The notes under the pieces are model-generated. The model saw only the letters and a list, made by a program, of their open reading frames with translations. It did no database searches and was not told the origin of the DNA. A stretch of DNA of 64,000 bases. Source: Myxococcota bacterium (GTDB lineage Bacteria > Myxococcota_A > UBA9160 > UBA6930). The stretch lies in NCBI GenBank assembly GCA_028277885.1, contig JANQFK010000067.1:35598-99597 (forward strand). The letters are read 5' to 3'. The translations under genes were made by a program, and so were the position numbers. Below are positions 53,431-62,073 of this stretch, piece after piece; the first letter of the stretch is position 1; every line of letters begins with the position of its first letter.

Positions 53431-54759
53431 GGCCCGGGCCTCGGCGCCGGAGGCCTGCCCCTCCGGAGGCTCCGGCGTGAAGAGCAGCCCGACGCCGAAG
53501 AACGAGAGCAGGTAGACCAGCCCGATCCCGACCGCGAGCGACAGGAACAGGGCGAGCCCCACGTGGTACACCTTGATCGGCGCCACGGGGACGGCCGGGA
53601 CGGTCGCCTTGTGGAGCACCTTGGCCTCGCTCAGCAGGTCCGTGGCGCGCACCTGGGCCTCCTGGTAGGCGTCGCTCAGCAGCACGAAGTCCCGCTTCGC
53701 CGCCTCCAGCCTCACGTTCAGGCGATCCACCTCGGTCTGCAGCACCGGCAGGTCGTTGAGCCGGGACCGCAGCTCGCGGGTGGATTCCAGCACCACGTCG
53801 TAGCGCGCCTCCAGCCCCTCGAGGTCCACCTCGGCGAAGGTGCGCGAGGAGGCGAGCTCCTTGTAGTCGTCGGGCCGCAGGTAGGCGCCGTTGGTCTCGT
53901 CGAGCTTCTGGTTCAGGATGTCGAGCTCGAGGCGCTTCTCCTTGAGCTGGCTCTCGAGCTTCACCCGCTCCACCTCGAGCTCGGACCAGCGGGCCATGCC
54001 GCGCTGGGTCTCGACGGAGACCGAGGCGATGTCGTTGGTGACGAGGAGGTCCTCGATCGCGCCGCTGTACTGCTCGATCTCGCGGCGCTTCTGGGCCACG
54101 AGCTCGGCCAGCTGCTCGCGCTTGTCCTCGCCCGGCTGGCGGTCCTGCTGGCGCAGGAAGTCCACGAGCCGCGCGCCCAGGGCGTCCACGGTCATGGCCG
54201 CGCGGATCGGTCCCTTGTCGCGCACGATGATGGCGAACGCGTAGGACTCCTTGCTCACCACCTGCACGTTGGCCCGCAGCCGCTTCACCGCGGCGGCCAC
54301 CGGGTCCTCCTCGATGATCCGGCCGTGCTTGGCCAGCATCCAGCCCTTGCGCACGGTGTCGAGCGCGAAGTCCTTCAGGGTGCGGTAGAGCCACACGTAC
54401 CAGGGTCCGTCTTCGGGCTCCGCCTCGAGGTGGAGCCCGATCTCGAGGACCACGGGCTCGAGGATCGCCTCGCTGCGGATCAGGTCCCGGAGGGTGACGA
54501 TGATGACGTTGAAGGGGGGCGCGGGGGCCGCGCCGCCGAAGGACTGGAAGTCCGTCAGGTGGACCTGGCTGACCTCCTGGGGCTGGTAGAAGATCGCCGC
54601 CGCGGCCTCGTACTTCTCCGAGGCGACGTAGGTGAGGGCCAGGGCGGTGAGCGAGGCCGAGAGGCAGAAGACCCCGATGAAGGTCTTCTGCCGGGCGAGG
54701 ACGGCGAGGCTCCGCCGGAGCTGGTCGAGGCTGATGTCGGCGCCGTCGCCGTTCGACAT
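53428..54759 (-). CDS. Wzz-like polysaccharide chain-length protein
   Basis: A 443-residue inner-membrane protein. TM1 is about 28-48 (IGVFCLSASLTALALTYVAS) and TM2 about 405-428 (VGLALFLSLAVGIGLVYLLS). The periplasmic part is long and coiled (EQLAELVAQKRREIEQYSGA, KLESQLKEKRLELDILNQKL). No Walker motifs or Tyr-rich tail follow TM2, so it is not a full Wzc kinase. It sets length for a Wzy-type polymer. GGAG lies 7 bases before the ATG. Confidence 0.82.
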   Translation of the reverse strand: MSNGDGADISLDQLRRSLAVLARQKTFIGVFCLSASLTALALTYVASEKYEAAAAIFYQPQEVSQVHLTDFQSFGGAAPAPPFNVIIVTLRDLIRSEAILEPVVLEIGLHLEAEPEDGPWYVWLYRTLKDFALDTVRKGWMLAKHGRIIEEDPVAAAVKRLRANVQVVSKESYAFAIIVRDKGPIRAAMTVDALGARLVDFLRQQDRQPGEDKREQLAELVAQKRREIEQYSGAIEDLLVTNDIASVSVETQRGMARWSELEVERVKLESQLKEKRLELDILNQKLDETNGAYLRPDDYKELASSRTFAEVDLEGLEARYDVVLESTRELRSRLNDLPVLQTEVDRLNVRLEAAKRDFVLLSDAYQEAQVRATDLLSEAKVLHKATVPAVPVAPIKVYHVGLALFLSLAVGIGLVYLLSFFGVGLLFTPEPPEGQASGAEARA

Positions 54760-54944
54760 GGGAGTGCTCCGCGCGCCTCCGGCTCCGAGACGAGCTTTCG
54801 ATTCCTAGCGCCAGACCCCGGGGGAGACAAGCCGTCGCGCATGCGCAACATCGGCCCGACGCTGCGGCGTCCTTAGCCGCCCGGAGGCCGCCCCGGGGTG
54901 GGCGGCTTCCGCCTCGACGCCAGCCGGAAGGGGCCGCTCGGCTC

Positions 54945-55006
54945 GCAGAGCGAGCCCTTCGGGCTCGCTCTGCGGCGGCAGCCGACCCATCCTGGGCGGC
55001 CTCCTA
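54945..55006 (-). terminator. double-hairpin 3' element, copy 3
   Basis: After the TAG stop (55006-55004) of the flippase gene, hairpin A is imperfect (54981-55000). Hairpin B is extended to a perfect 13-bp stem with a 3-base loop (54945-54973, GCAGAGCGAGCCC with its complement). The rest of the 244-base gap 54760-55003 holds the upstream region of the Wzz-like gene and nothing recognisable. Confidence 0.65.
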
Positions 55007-56593
55007 GGAGCGGGCCTCCGCGGCGCCGCGTCGGCGCTCCCAGGCGCCGCGGATCAGCTCCCGATCCTCCTCCGTGAGCGCGACCCGCCACAGCACGGGC
55101 ACCAGCAGCAGGGCGGTGGCGGGCAGCCTCACGGCCAGGCCCGCCAGGCCGCCCCCGTCCTCGAGCCCCAGCCCGTGGGCCACGGCCGAGGCCAGGGCCA
55201 GGGTCGCGGTCCCGGCGGCCAGCAGGCCGAGCATGCGCGTGCGCAGGGGCTCGATGCCCAGGGAGCGGCGGATCTGGATCACGCGGAGGGCGTTCATCGC
55301 GAGGTGGGCGCCGAGCGTCGCCGCCGCCGCCCCCACGATCGAGTAGCGCGGGATCAGCCACAGGTTGAGCAGCACGTTCAGCCCCACGCCCACGGCGCTG
55401 TTGAAGGTCTCGAGCCGCTGCCGGCCGCTCAGCACCAGGAGCACGGCGCCCGTCCCGGCGAAGCTGCGGATCAGCATGCTCCCCAGCAGCACCCCCAGGG
55501 CCACGCTCCCCGCCTCGAAGCGCTCGCCGAGCAGCGAGAGCAGGTCCACCCGGTTGAGCGCGATCAGCACCACCCCGGCCATGGCGATGCTGGAGGTCCA
55601 GCGCGTCACCGTGCCGTAGGTGCGATCGAGCTCCGCCCGGCGCCCCTGCTTCACCTGCACCGGGAGGATGTGGGACACCGCCGCCGTGAAGGCGATGATG
55701 ACCATCGGGAAGAAGGCCACCAGCTGGAGGCAGCCGCGGTAGACGCCGACCTCCTCGGGGCCCTGGAGGCCACCGAGCATCACGATGTCGGTGGTGGCCA
55801 GCACCGCGAACAGCAGCGTGTTCACGAAGATCGGCGCGGAGTAGCGGGACAGGGTGCGGAACGCCGGGCGCGGCCGGTGGCGCCAGACCTTCGGGCCCGT
55901 CACCCGCGCCACGGCGAGCGCGCCCACGCCGAGCGCCACCCCGTGGGCGCCCGCGAAGGCGGCGGCGATCCACAGGCCGTCGGCGCCGCTCCAGGCGAGG
56001 GCGGCGATCCCCACGGCGTAGACCCCGGGCGGGATCAGGTTGCGCACCAGGACGTAGGGCAGGGCGCGCCCGAAGCCGCGGCTGACCGCGCCGGAGATCT
56101 CGCAGGAGGCGAGCAGCGGGATGGCCAGGACGAAGGCGCGCAGGAAGGGCGTCGCCGCGGGCTCCCCCAGCACGCCCTCGGCGAAGGCCGGCGCCAGCAC
56201 CCAGACGCCGGCGACCAGGAGCGCGGACCCGGCCAGCGGGAGGATCGCGGCTCCCAGGATGGTGCCGCCCACGCGGTCGAGGCGGCCGTCGCTCCGGTGG
56301 ATCGGGACGAAGTGGAGCACCGCGATGTGGAGGCCGAACAGGGCGATCACCTCGCCGGTGCGCGCGAAGGTCATGCCCAGCGCGTAGAGGCCGTAGGTCT
56401 CCACGCCCAGGAAGCGCGCGGCGAAGATCTCGTTGGCCAGCACCAGCACGCCGCCGAGCACGGCTCCCACCAGGGTGATGCCCCCGCGCTGGCCGATGCC
56501 GCCGGTGCCCTCGCCAGGCGCGGTCGCGCCCGCCCCGCCGCCGGCCGCAGCCGGCTCGGCGTCGCTCGCCTCGGGCTCCGGATCCCGCTGCAT
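55004..56593 (-). CDS. Wzx-type oligosaccharide flippase
   Basis: A 529-residue MOP-superfamily protein with about fourteen membrane segments after a soluble acidic N-terminus. It begins GITLVGAVLGGVLVLANEIF and continues AARFLGVETYGLYALGMTFA, the typical polysaccharide-flippase opening. VMLGGLQGPEEVGVYRGCLQ is the mid-protein signature. It flips lipid-linked repeat units. ATG 56593 is chosen because the upstream ATG at 56665 would overlap the sulfatase gene; GGGAG precedes it. Confidence 0.88.
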   Translation of the reverse strand: MQRDPEPEASDAEPAAAGGGAGATAPGEGTGGIGQRGGITLVGAVLGGVLVLANEIFAARFLGVETYGLYALGMTFARTGEVIALFGLHIAVLHFVPIHRSDGRLDRVGGTILGAAILPLAGSALLVAGVWVLAPAFAEGVLGEPAATPFLRAFVLAIPLLASCEISGAVSRGFGRALPYVLVRNLIPPGVYAVGIAALAWSGADGLWIAAAFAGAHGVALGVGALAVARVTGPKVWRHRPRPAFRTLSRYSAPIFVNTLLFAVLATTDIVMLGGLQGPEEVGVYRGCLQLVAFFPMVIIAFTAAVSHILPVQVKQGRRAELDRTYGTVTRWTSSIAMAGVVLIALNRVDLLSLLGERFEAGSVALGVLLGSMLIRSFAGTGAVLLVLSGRQRLETFNSAVGVGLNVLLNLWLIPRYSIVGAAAATLGAHLAMNALRVIQIRRSLGIEPLRTRMLGLLAAGTATLALASAVAHGLGLEDGGGLAGLAVRLPATALLLVPVLWRVALTEEDRELIRGAWERRRGAAEARS

Positions 56594-56624
56594 GGTGGGT
56601 GGTGCGCTCCCGGGGGGCGCGCTG

Positions 56625-58295
56625 TCAGGGGCCCCCCTCGAGGCTCCGGCACTCCGCGCCCTCACAGAGTCGCAGGCGGACCAGGTAGCTGTCGATGGCG
56701 TCGGTGGTCGCCTTGGGGAGGGTGAGGCTCTGGAGCTGGAAGGGGTCGATCCTCAGGTCGTAGAGCTCGTGGTCCGTCGCCACGGCGGGCTGCTGCGGAT
56801 CGTTGTGGTTCGCCACGTACAGGAAGTCGAAGGCCGGGGTGCGCTTCGCCCGCAGGGCGAAGAAGGTGGGCGGCGCGAAGCGGAACAGGCTGGGCAGGAA
56901 CCAGCTCTCCACCAGGAACATCTGCCGGGGCCAGGAGGCGGGCGGAGACGACTGGAGCAGCGGGGCCAGGCTGCGGCCGTCCGCGGTGTGGGTCGGGGTC
57001 GCTCCCGCGAGCTCGGCCAGGGTGGGGGCGAGGTCGTTGTTCAGCACCAGCCGGCCCGATCGCGTCCCGGCCGGCGCCGCGGGGGCCCGGATCACCAGGG
57101 GCACCCGGATCGCCTCCTCGTAGGGGCGATCCTTGCCGAGCAGGCGGTGCTCGCCGTAGAACCAGCCGTTGTCCGACGTGAAGAGCAGGACGGTGTTCCC
57201 CAGCACCCCGCTCGTCTGAAGCTCCGCCACCACGGCGCCGATCAGGTCGTCCACGGCGAGCATCGAGGCCAGCATCGACTTCCACTGGCCCTCGAGCAGC
57301 GGCACGTCGCCGGGGCGCAGCGGCGGGTGGTCGCCCGCGCAGTAGGGATCGGACACGACGGCGATCTCGTCCGGCGGCGGGGGTGCCGGGCAGCTGGGCT
57401 TGTCGGAGACGTCGGCCTCGTCGAAGGACGGCGGCTGGGGGAGGGCGGGGATCTCGCCGTTGGCGGGATCGCCGTCGATCCAGTGGGCGTGGCGCGGCGC
57501 GGGGCGGATCTGGAGCCCGAAGCCCTCGCGCGGATCCGTTCCCACCAGCAGGTCCAGGGGATCCTCGATCTCGACGTGGGGCGCGAGGGTGCTCACGAGC
57601 AGGAAGAAGGGCTGCTGCGCGGCGACGGAGCGCTGCACGAAGCCCACCGCGTGGCCCGACAGCACGTCGGTCTGGTAGTCGGCCGGCGTGTCGCCGTAGC
57701 TCACCACGGTGCCGTTCTCGTTCAGGTCGTAGCCGTAGACGAGGTAGGTGCTCGGATCCACCAGGCCGAACCACTCGTCCCAGCCCGGGGGCACGAAGGT
57801 CGCGGGGTCGCCGACCCCTGCGGGCGCGTGGGCGCCGTAGCCGTTCAGGTACTTGCCCACGAAGCCCGTGCGGTAGCCGGCGGACTCGAGCCAGGTGGCC
57901 ACCGTCGAGGCGTTCCGCCCGGGCTGCCCGGCCTCGGGGAACCAGCCCGGCCAGGTGATCCCGGGCTTCAGCGGATCCGCGCTCTGGTTGGAGAACACGC
58001 GGTGGTTGTGGGCGTACTGGCCGGTCAGGAACGTGACGCGGGAGGGGCAGCAGAGCGGCGTGGTCACGAAGGACTCGTCGAAGCTCACGCCGGCCTGGAC
58101 CAGGTGCTGGTCGAGGTGCGGCATCAGGCCGGCGTCCACCACGGCCTGGAAGGCGCCGAGGCTCAGGTCGTCGGCCATCACCACCACGAGGTTCGGCTGC
58201 GCCGCGGACGGGCGCGCGAGCCCGACCACGCCGGCCAGCAGGGCGAGGGCGAGGCCGAGGCGGAACGGCCGGAGGAGAAACGGGGACCTGGACAT
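56625..58295 (-). CDS. secreted sulfatase (formylglycine type)
   Basis: A 556-residue protein with a signal peptide ending ARPSAAQPN. Metal binding starts at VVVMADDLSLGAF. The formylglycine site is LCCPSRVTFLTGQ (Cys82 in CxPSR). More active-site residues appear in GFVGKYLNGYG, LLVSTLAPHVEIEDP and LLFTSDNGWFYGEHRLLGK. Such enzymes remove sulfate from glycans outside the cytoplasm; the modifying enzyme FGE is not in the window. A TAGAAT-like TAGACT lies at 58337-58332. Confidence 0.92.
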   Translation of the reverse strand: MSRSPFLLRPFRLGLALALLAGVVGLARPSAAQPNLVVVMADDLSLGAFQAVVDAGLMPHLDQHLVQAGVSFDESFVTTPLCCPSRVTFLTGQYAHNHRVFSNQSADPLKPGITWPGWFPEAGQPGRNASTVATWLESAGYRTGFVGKYLNGYGAHAPAGVGDPATFVPPGWDEWFGLVDPSTYLVYGYDLNENGTVVSYGDTPADYQTDVLSGHAVGFVQRSVAAQQPFFLLVSTLAPHVEIEDPLDLLVGTDPREGFGLQIRPAPRHAHWIDGDPANGEIPALPQPPSFDEADVSDKPSCPAPPPPDEIAVVSDPYCAGDHPPLRPGDVPLLEGQWKSMLASMLAVDDLIGAVVAELQTSGVLGNTVLLFTSDNGWFYGEHRLLGKDRPYEEAIRVPLVIRAPAAPAGTRSGRLVLNNDLAPTLAELAGATPTHTADGRSLAPLLQSSPPASWPRQMFLVESWFLPSLFRFAPPTFFALRAKRTPAFDFLYVANHNDPQQPAVATDHELYDLRIDPFQLQSLTLPKATTDAIDSYLVRLRLCEGAECRSLEGGP

Positions 58296-58331
58296 CGGAG
58301 CTGCACCTCGAGCGCGGGCCGAAACCCGTTC

Positions 58332-58337
58332 AGTCTA
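58332..58337 (-). promoter_or_regulatory. -10 box TAGACT of the sulfatase gene
   Basis: Minus-strand TAGACT lies 36 bases before ATG 58295. No -35 match was found. Confidence 0.35.
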
Positions 58338-58441
58338 CATCAGCCCGTCTCGGCCACGGGCGAGGGCACGGGCGGGGACACGCTGGAGGCGGCCCCTCGG
58401 GGTCCGGCTTCGTCCCCAAGGCGTCGCTCATTCCGTCGCCC

Positions 58442-58473
58442 GCTTGCGGTACAATGCCCCATTCGCCGCAAGC
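58442..58473 (+). promoter_or_regulatory. inverted repeat flanking a -10 box before the RTX-hydrolase gene
   Basis: GCTTGCGG (58442-58449) and CCGCAAGC (58466-58473) form an 8-bp perfect inverted repeat. TACAAT (58450-58455), a 5-of-6 match to the -10 consensus, starts directly at the left arm. A dimeric regulator bound here would cover the promoter. The gene starts at 58488. Confidence 0.5.
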
Positions 58474-58487
58474 CGGGTGAGACGATC

Positions 58488-60284
58488 ATGTGGAATGCGC
58501 AGTTCACCGGAGCCGCAGGGGGTCGTCTGGACGGTCCCGGTCGGTGCGTCGTCGCGGCGCTCGTGCTGCTCGTCGCGCTCGTTGCCGGCACCGGCGCCGC
58601 GTTCGCCCAGTCGGAGACCGGCTCGATCCGCAGCGACGGCTTCGGCGGGGTGGTCGTCGACGGGACGAGCGGCGACGACGCGCTCCGGGTGACCTCCATC
58701 GGCGGCTTCCTGGTGCAGGTCGAGCTGACCGCCAACGGCACGGTCACGAGCCAGGTCTTCAGCGCCGCACTCACCGACCGGATCGAGTTCGACGGCGGCG
58801 GGGGCAACGACTACGCCAGCAACGAGACCGACGTTCCGCTGGAGGCCCACGGCGGCGAGGGCGAGGACTGGCTGATCGGCGGCGCGGGCAACGACGTGCT
58901 GCGGGGTGGCGACGGCAACGACCGCCTGGAGGGCCGGGCGGGCCCGGACCAGCTCTTCGGGGACGAGGGCAACGACACCCTGATCGGTGGTGACGCCGAC
59001 GACGTCCTCGACGCCGGCGCCGGCAACGACATCCTGCTCGGCCAGATGGGCCAGGACCAGCTGATGGGCGGCGACGGCCACGACGGTCTCGAGGGCGGCT
59101 TCGGGCGCGACAGCCTCGACGGCGGCGCCGGCCTCGACACCCTGGTCGGCGGCACGGGCAGCGACGACCTCGAGGGCGGCGACGACGCCGACTTCCTGGC
59201 CGGCGGCTCGCCCGACGACGATCTGGCCGGCGGCCCGGGCGACGACGTGCTGCGCGCCGACGCCGAGGACGGCACCGTGGACGGCGGCTCGGGCAACAAC
59301 GTCATCTCCTTCGGCAACGTGGAGCGGTTCGGGATCGTGGTGAACCCGGCGCGGGAGCCGAACAGCTCGGAGGACGACGTCATCGAGGCCTTCGAGAAGG
59401 CGTCCACGGTGGCGGGGCTGGTCTCGTTCTTCTTCAACTTCCGCAACCAGGCCGAGCTCGCCGAGCGTCGGCAGATCCTGCCCGTGATCCACGCCCTGGG
59501 GCTCGAGTCCCTGGTGCAGATCCAGGGCCAGTTCGTGGGGACGCCCACGACGCCCAACGGCCTGCCCGACAGCTTCGCGAGCCCCGCCGTCCGCGCGCTC
59601 TTCCTCGACAACGTGCGCAGCTTCGCCGAGCTGAACCCCGACTACATCAACCTGTCTCCCGAGGTGAACCTCCTCGCCTACTTCACCCCCGCGGAGTTCG
59701 CGGCCTTCACGACGCTCTACCAGGAGGCCTACGCGCTGGTGAAGCAGGTGTCGCCGAGCACCCAGGTCGGCGTGTCGCTCCACTACCTGATCTTCCGCGG
59801 CTTCGAGCAGTTCGCCGATCTCGACGCCCTCGGGCCGCGGGACTACGTCGCCATCACCACCTACCCCATCTGGCTGAAGGACCGGGGCCTCATCTCCTCG
59901 GTGGACGAGCTCACCGCCGACTACTACACCTGGCTGCGGCAGCAGTACCCGACCGAGAACATCCTGTTCACCGAGATGGGCTGGCCGAGCGACGGGCAGA
60001 GCGACCCGGCGGGCCAGGCGACCTTCGTGCGCAAGCTCCCGGAGCTGGTCGCCGGGGTGCAGCCCGACTGGGTGTGCTGGACGCTGCTCCACGACGTGAG
60101 CTTCTTCGACATCGCCCTGCTGCCGCCCTCGGTGATCCAGTTCCTGGTCGACAACGAGGTGGACCCGGAGCTGGTGCTCTTCCGGCTCAACAACATCGGC
60201 TTCCACAACCGCGAGGGCGAGCCGAAGCCGGCCTGGTTCGAGGCCCTGCGCATGGACCTCTCGCCCCCTCCGCCTGCCCAGTAG
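58488..60284 (+). CDS. secreted RTX-repeat protein with C-terminal glycoside hydrolase-like domain
   Basis: A 598-residue protein. Signal peptide about 1-42 (CVVAALVLLVALVAGTGAAF). RTX nonapeptides (GGxGxDxLx) span about 120-270, for example GGAGNDVLRGGDGNDRLEG, and fold into a Ca-binding beta-roll. The C-terminal 320 residues look like a clan GH-A barrel: PDYINLSPEVNLLAYF holds a candidate acid/base Glu and NILFTEMGWPSDGQ the nucleophile Glu, the latter close to the GH17 pattern. The usual order (enzyme first, RTX last) is reversed. The enzyme may trim the island's polysaccharide. Confidence 0.75.
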   Translation: MWNAQFTGAAGGRLDGPGRCVVAALVLLVALVAGTGAAFAQSETGSIRSDGFGGVVVDGTSGDDALRVTSIGGFLVQVELTANGTVTSQVFSAALTDRIEFDGGGGNDYASNETDVPLEAHGGEGEDWLIGGAGNDVLRGGDGNDRLEGRAGPDQLFGDEGNDTLIGGDADDVLDAGAGNDILLGQMGQDQLMGGDGHDGLEGGFGRDSLDGGAGLDTLVGGTGSDDLEGGDDADFLAGGSPDDDLAGGPGDDVLRADAEDGTVDGGSGNNVISFGNVERFGIVVNPAREPNSSEDDVIEAFEKASTVAGLVSFFFNFRNQAELAERRQILPVIHALGLESLVQIQGQFVGTPTTPNGLPDSFASPAVRALFLDNVRSFAELNPDYINLSPEVNLLAYFTPAEFAAFTTLYQEAYALVKQVSPSTQVGVSLHYLIFRGFEQFADLDALGPRDYVAITTYPIWLKDRGLISSVDELTADYYTWLRQQYPTENILFTEMGWPSDGQSDPAGQATFVRKLPELVAGVQPDWVCWTLLHDVSFFDIALLPPSVIQFLVDNEVDPELVLFRLNNIGFHNREGEPKPAWFEALRMDLSPPPPAQ

Positions 60285-60708
60285 CCCGGGGAAGCGTCCG
60301 GGTCGCGACCGGCACGTCCGTGCCGCGAACGCCACGCCGCGCCCCGGCGTCGGGGGCCGCTGCCGGCTTCCTGCGCACCGCTGCGGCGATCCTGCGCACC
60401 GCCGAGGGCCCGGCCTGGCCCGGACGCCTCGGAGTCTCCTCGCGGCGCGGGCGCCCGGACCCCCAGCCGGGCGCAAAACCATGTTATCCTGCCGGACGCT
60501 CGTGGGCGCACTCCCACGCAGAGCCCAGGTGGTTCCCGGGGTGGCTTCCGGGGGGTCCAGGAGCGCCCCGCACGACCGGGAGCGGCAGACGGGAGCGGCG
60601 GACGGGGGTGGCGCCCACGCGGGCGGTCCGACCCGTGGAGTACTCGATGCAGCTCTTCTCGCGATCGCAGCAGGGCCCGGCACCGGCTCGACGCCACGGG
60701 GCCGCGTG
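60285..60708. other. 424-bp intergenic region with a possible promoter
   Basis: No gene is supported, although the frame of the next gene stays open from 60481. TGTTATCCT at 60482-60490 is an extended -10 candidate in one of the few A/T-richer patches (CAAAACCATGTTATCC). A 6-bp hairpin (CGTGGG with CCCACG, 60501-60518) follows in the presumed leader, about 200 bases before the ATG. Confidence 0.4.
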
Positions 60709-62073
60709 ATGACCACCGACGGTCTCGTCGTTCTCGGCGGCGGCCTCGCCGGCCTGAGCGCCTCCCTGCACTCGGGAGCGCCCTGCTACGAGGCCAGCGC
60801 GCGGCCCGGCGGCGCGGGCGCCTCGGACACCACCGAGGGCTTCACCTTCGATCGCGGCATCCACATCCTCCAGACCCAGAGCACCGAGGTGCTCGAGCTG
60901 CTCGCGAGCCTGGGGATCGAGATGCTCGAGCACGAGCGTCGCGCCTTCATCTACTCCCACGGCACCTACACCGCCTACCCGTTCCAGGTGAACACCGCGG
61001 GCCTGCCCCTCGGCGTGCGCGCCCGCTGCGTCTGGGACTTCCTGCGCCGGGACGTCCACCCGGAGCCCGAGGACTACGAGGGCTGGATCTACAAGAACCT
61101 CGGGCGCGGCTTCGGCGACGTCTTCCTGATCCCCTACAGCGTGAAGTTCTGGGGCGTGCATCCCCGCGAGCTCACCCACACCTGGATGGGCAACCGGGTG
61201 CCGCGGCCGGAGCTGCTCCAGGTGCTGCGTGGCGCGCTGTGGTCGAAGCAGACCGCCATCGGCACCAACGCCACCTTCCGCTATCCCGCCAACCCCGGTG
61301 GCTACGGCGCCGTCGCCCAGGCCTTCGCCGACCGCGTGGACGTGCGTCCGGACCACCGCGCCGTGCGCCTCGACACGAAGCGACGGCGCGTCGAGTTCGA
61401 GAACGGCGGGTCCGCGGACTACGAGGTGCTGGTCAGCACCATCCCGCTCCCCGAGCTGGTGCGCATCGCCGTGGACGCCCCGGCCGAGGTGCGCGAGGCG
61501 GCCGGGCGGCTGCGCACCAACAGCATCTTCGTCGTCAACCTGGGGATCGGCCGCCCGGAGCTCTCGGACTCGCACTGGATGCACTTCCCCGAGGCGGACG
61601 TGGCCTTCTTCCGCCTGAGCTACCCCCACAACTTCAGCCCGGCCGTGGCCCCCCCCGGCACCTCCTCGATCTCGGCCGAGGTGGCCTACTCCGAGGCCGC
61701 GCCCGTGGATCGGGCCGGCATCGTGGACCGCGTGGTGGACGACCTGATCCGGGTGGGCGCCCTGGGCGCCGACGATCCCATCGTGGCCACCGCGACCCAC
61801 GACGTCCGCTGGGGCTACTGCCTCTACGACCACGCGCGAGCCCGGGCCCTCGACACCATCCACGGCTGGCTCAAGAGCGCGGACGTGATCCCCGCGGGCC
61901 GGTACGGCCTGTGGACCTACTTCTGGAGCGACCAGGCCATCCTGAGCGGCAAGAAGGCCGCCGGGAAGGCCGTGGATCGCCTCGGGAACCGGCAGAACCT
62001 GGCCGGATCGTCACCGGCGGCGACGAAACGGCACCTCGTAGAGTCAGAAGACCGAAAGGAAACAGCCGCATGA
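60709..62073 (+). CDS. FAD-dependent amine-oxidase-like enzyme
   Basis: A 454-residue flavoprotein. The dinucleotide fold begins LVVLGGGLAGLSASLHSG, then YEASARPGGAGASDTTEG and FDRGIHILQTQST. FWGVHPRELTHTWMGNRV and late AGRYGLWTYFWSDQAILSGK fit the amine oxidase/protoporphyrinogen oxidase/UDP-galactopyranose mutase superfamily. Enzymes of this kind occur in polysaccharide loci, but the substrate is unknown. ATG 60709 is used because the fold starts there. It overlaps the radical SAM gene by 4 bases. Confidence 0.82.
   Translation: MTTDGLVVLGGGLAGLSASLHSGAPCYEASARPGGAGASDTTEGFTFDRGIHILQTQSTEVLELLASLGIEMLEHERRAFIYSHGTYTAYPFQVNTAGLPLGVRARCVWDFLRRDVHPEPEDYEGWIYKNLGRGFGDVFLIPYSVKFWGVHPRELTHTWMGNRVPRPELLQVLRGALWSKQTAIGTNATFRYPANPGGYGAVAQAFADRVDVRPDHRAVRLDTKRRRVEFENGGSADYEVLVSTIPLPELVRIAVDAPAEVREAAGRLRTNSIFVVNLGIGRPELSDSHWMHFPEADVAFFRLSYPHNFSPAVAPPGTSSISAEVAYSEAAPVDRAGIVDRVVDDLIRVGALGADDPIVATATHDVRWGYCLYDHARARALDTIHGWLKSADVIPAGRYGLWTYFWSDQAILSGKKAAGKAVDRLGNRQNLAGSSPAATKRHLVESEDRKETAA

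Noticed and set aside
53428..54759. Wzc-type tyrosine autokinase
   Set aside because: The protein ends shortly after the second membrane segment and has no Walker motifs or Tyr cluster.
56433..58487. Long N-terminal extension of the RTX-hydrolase frame
   Set aside because: It is antisense to the sulfatase and flippase; the signal peptide begins at ATG 58488, preceded by a promoter-like TACAAT.
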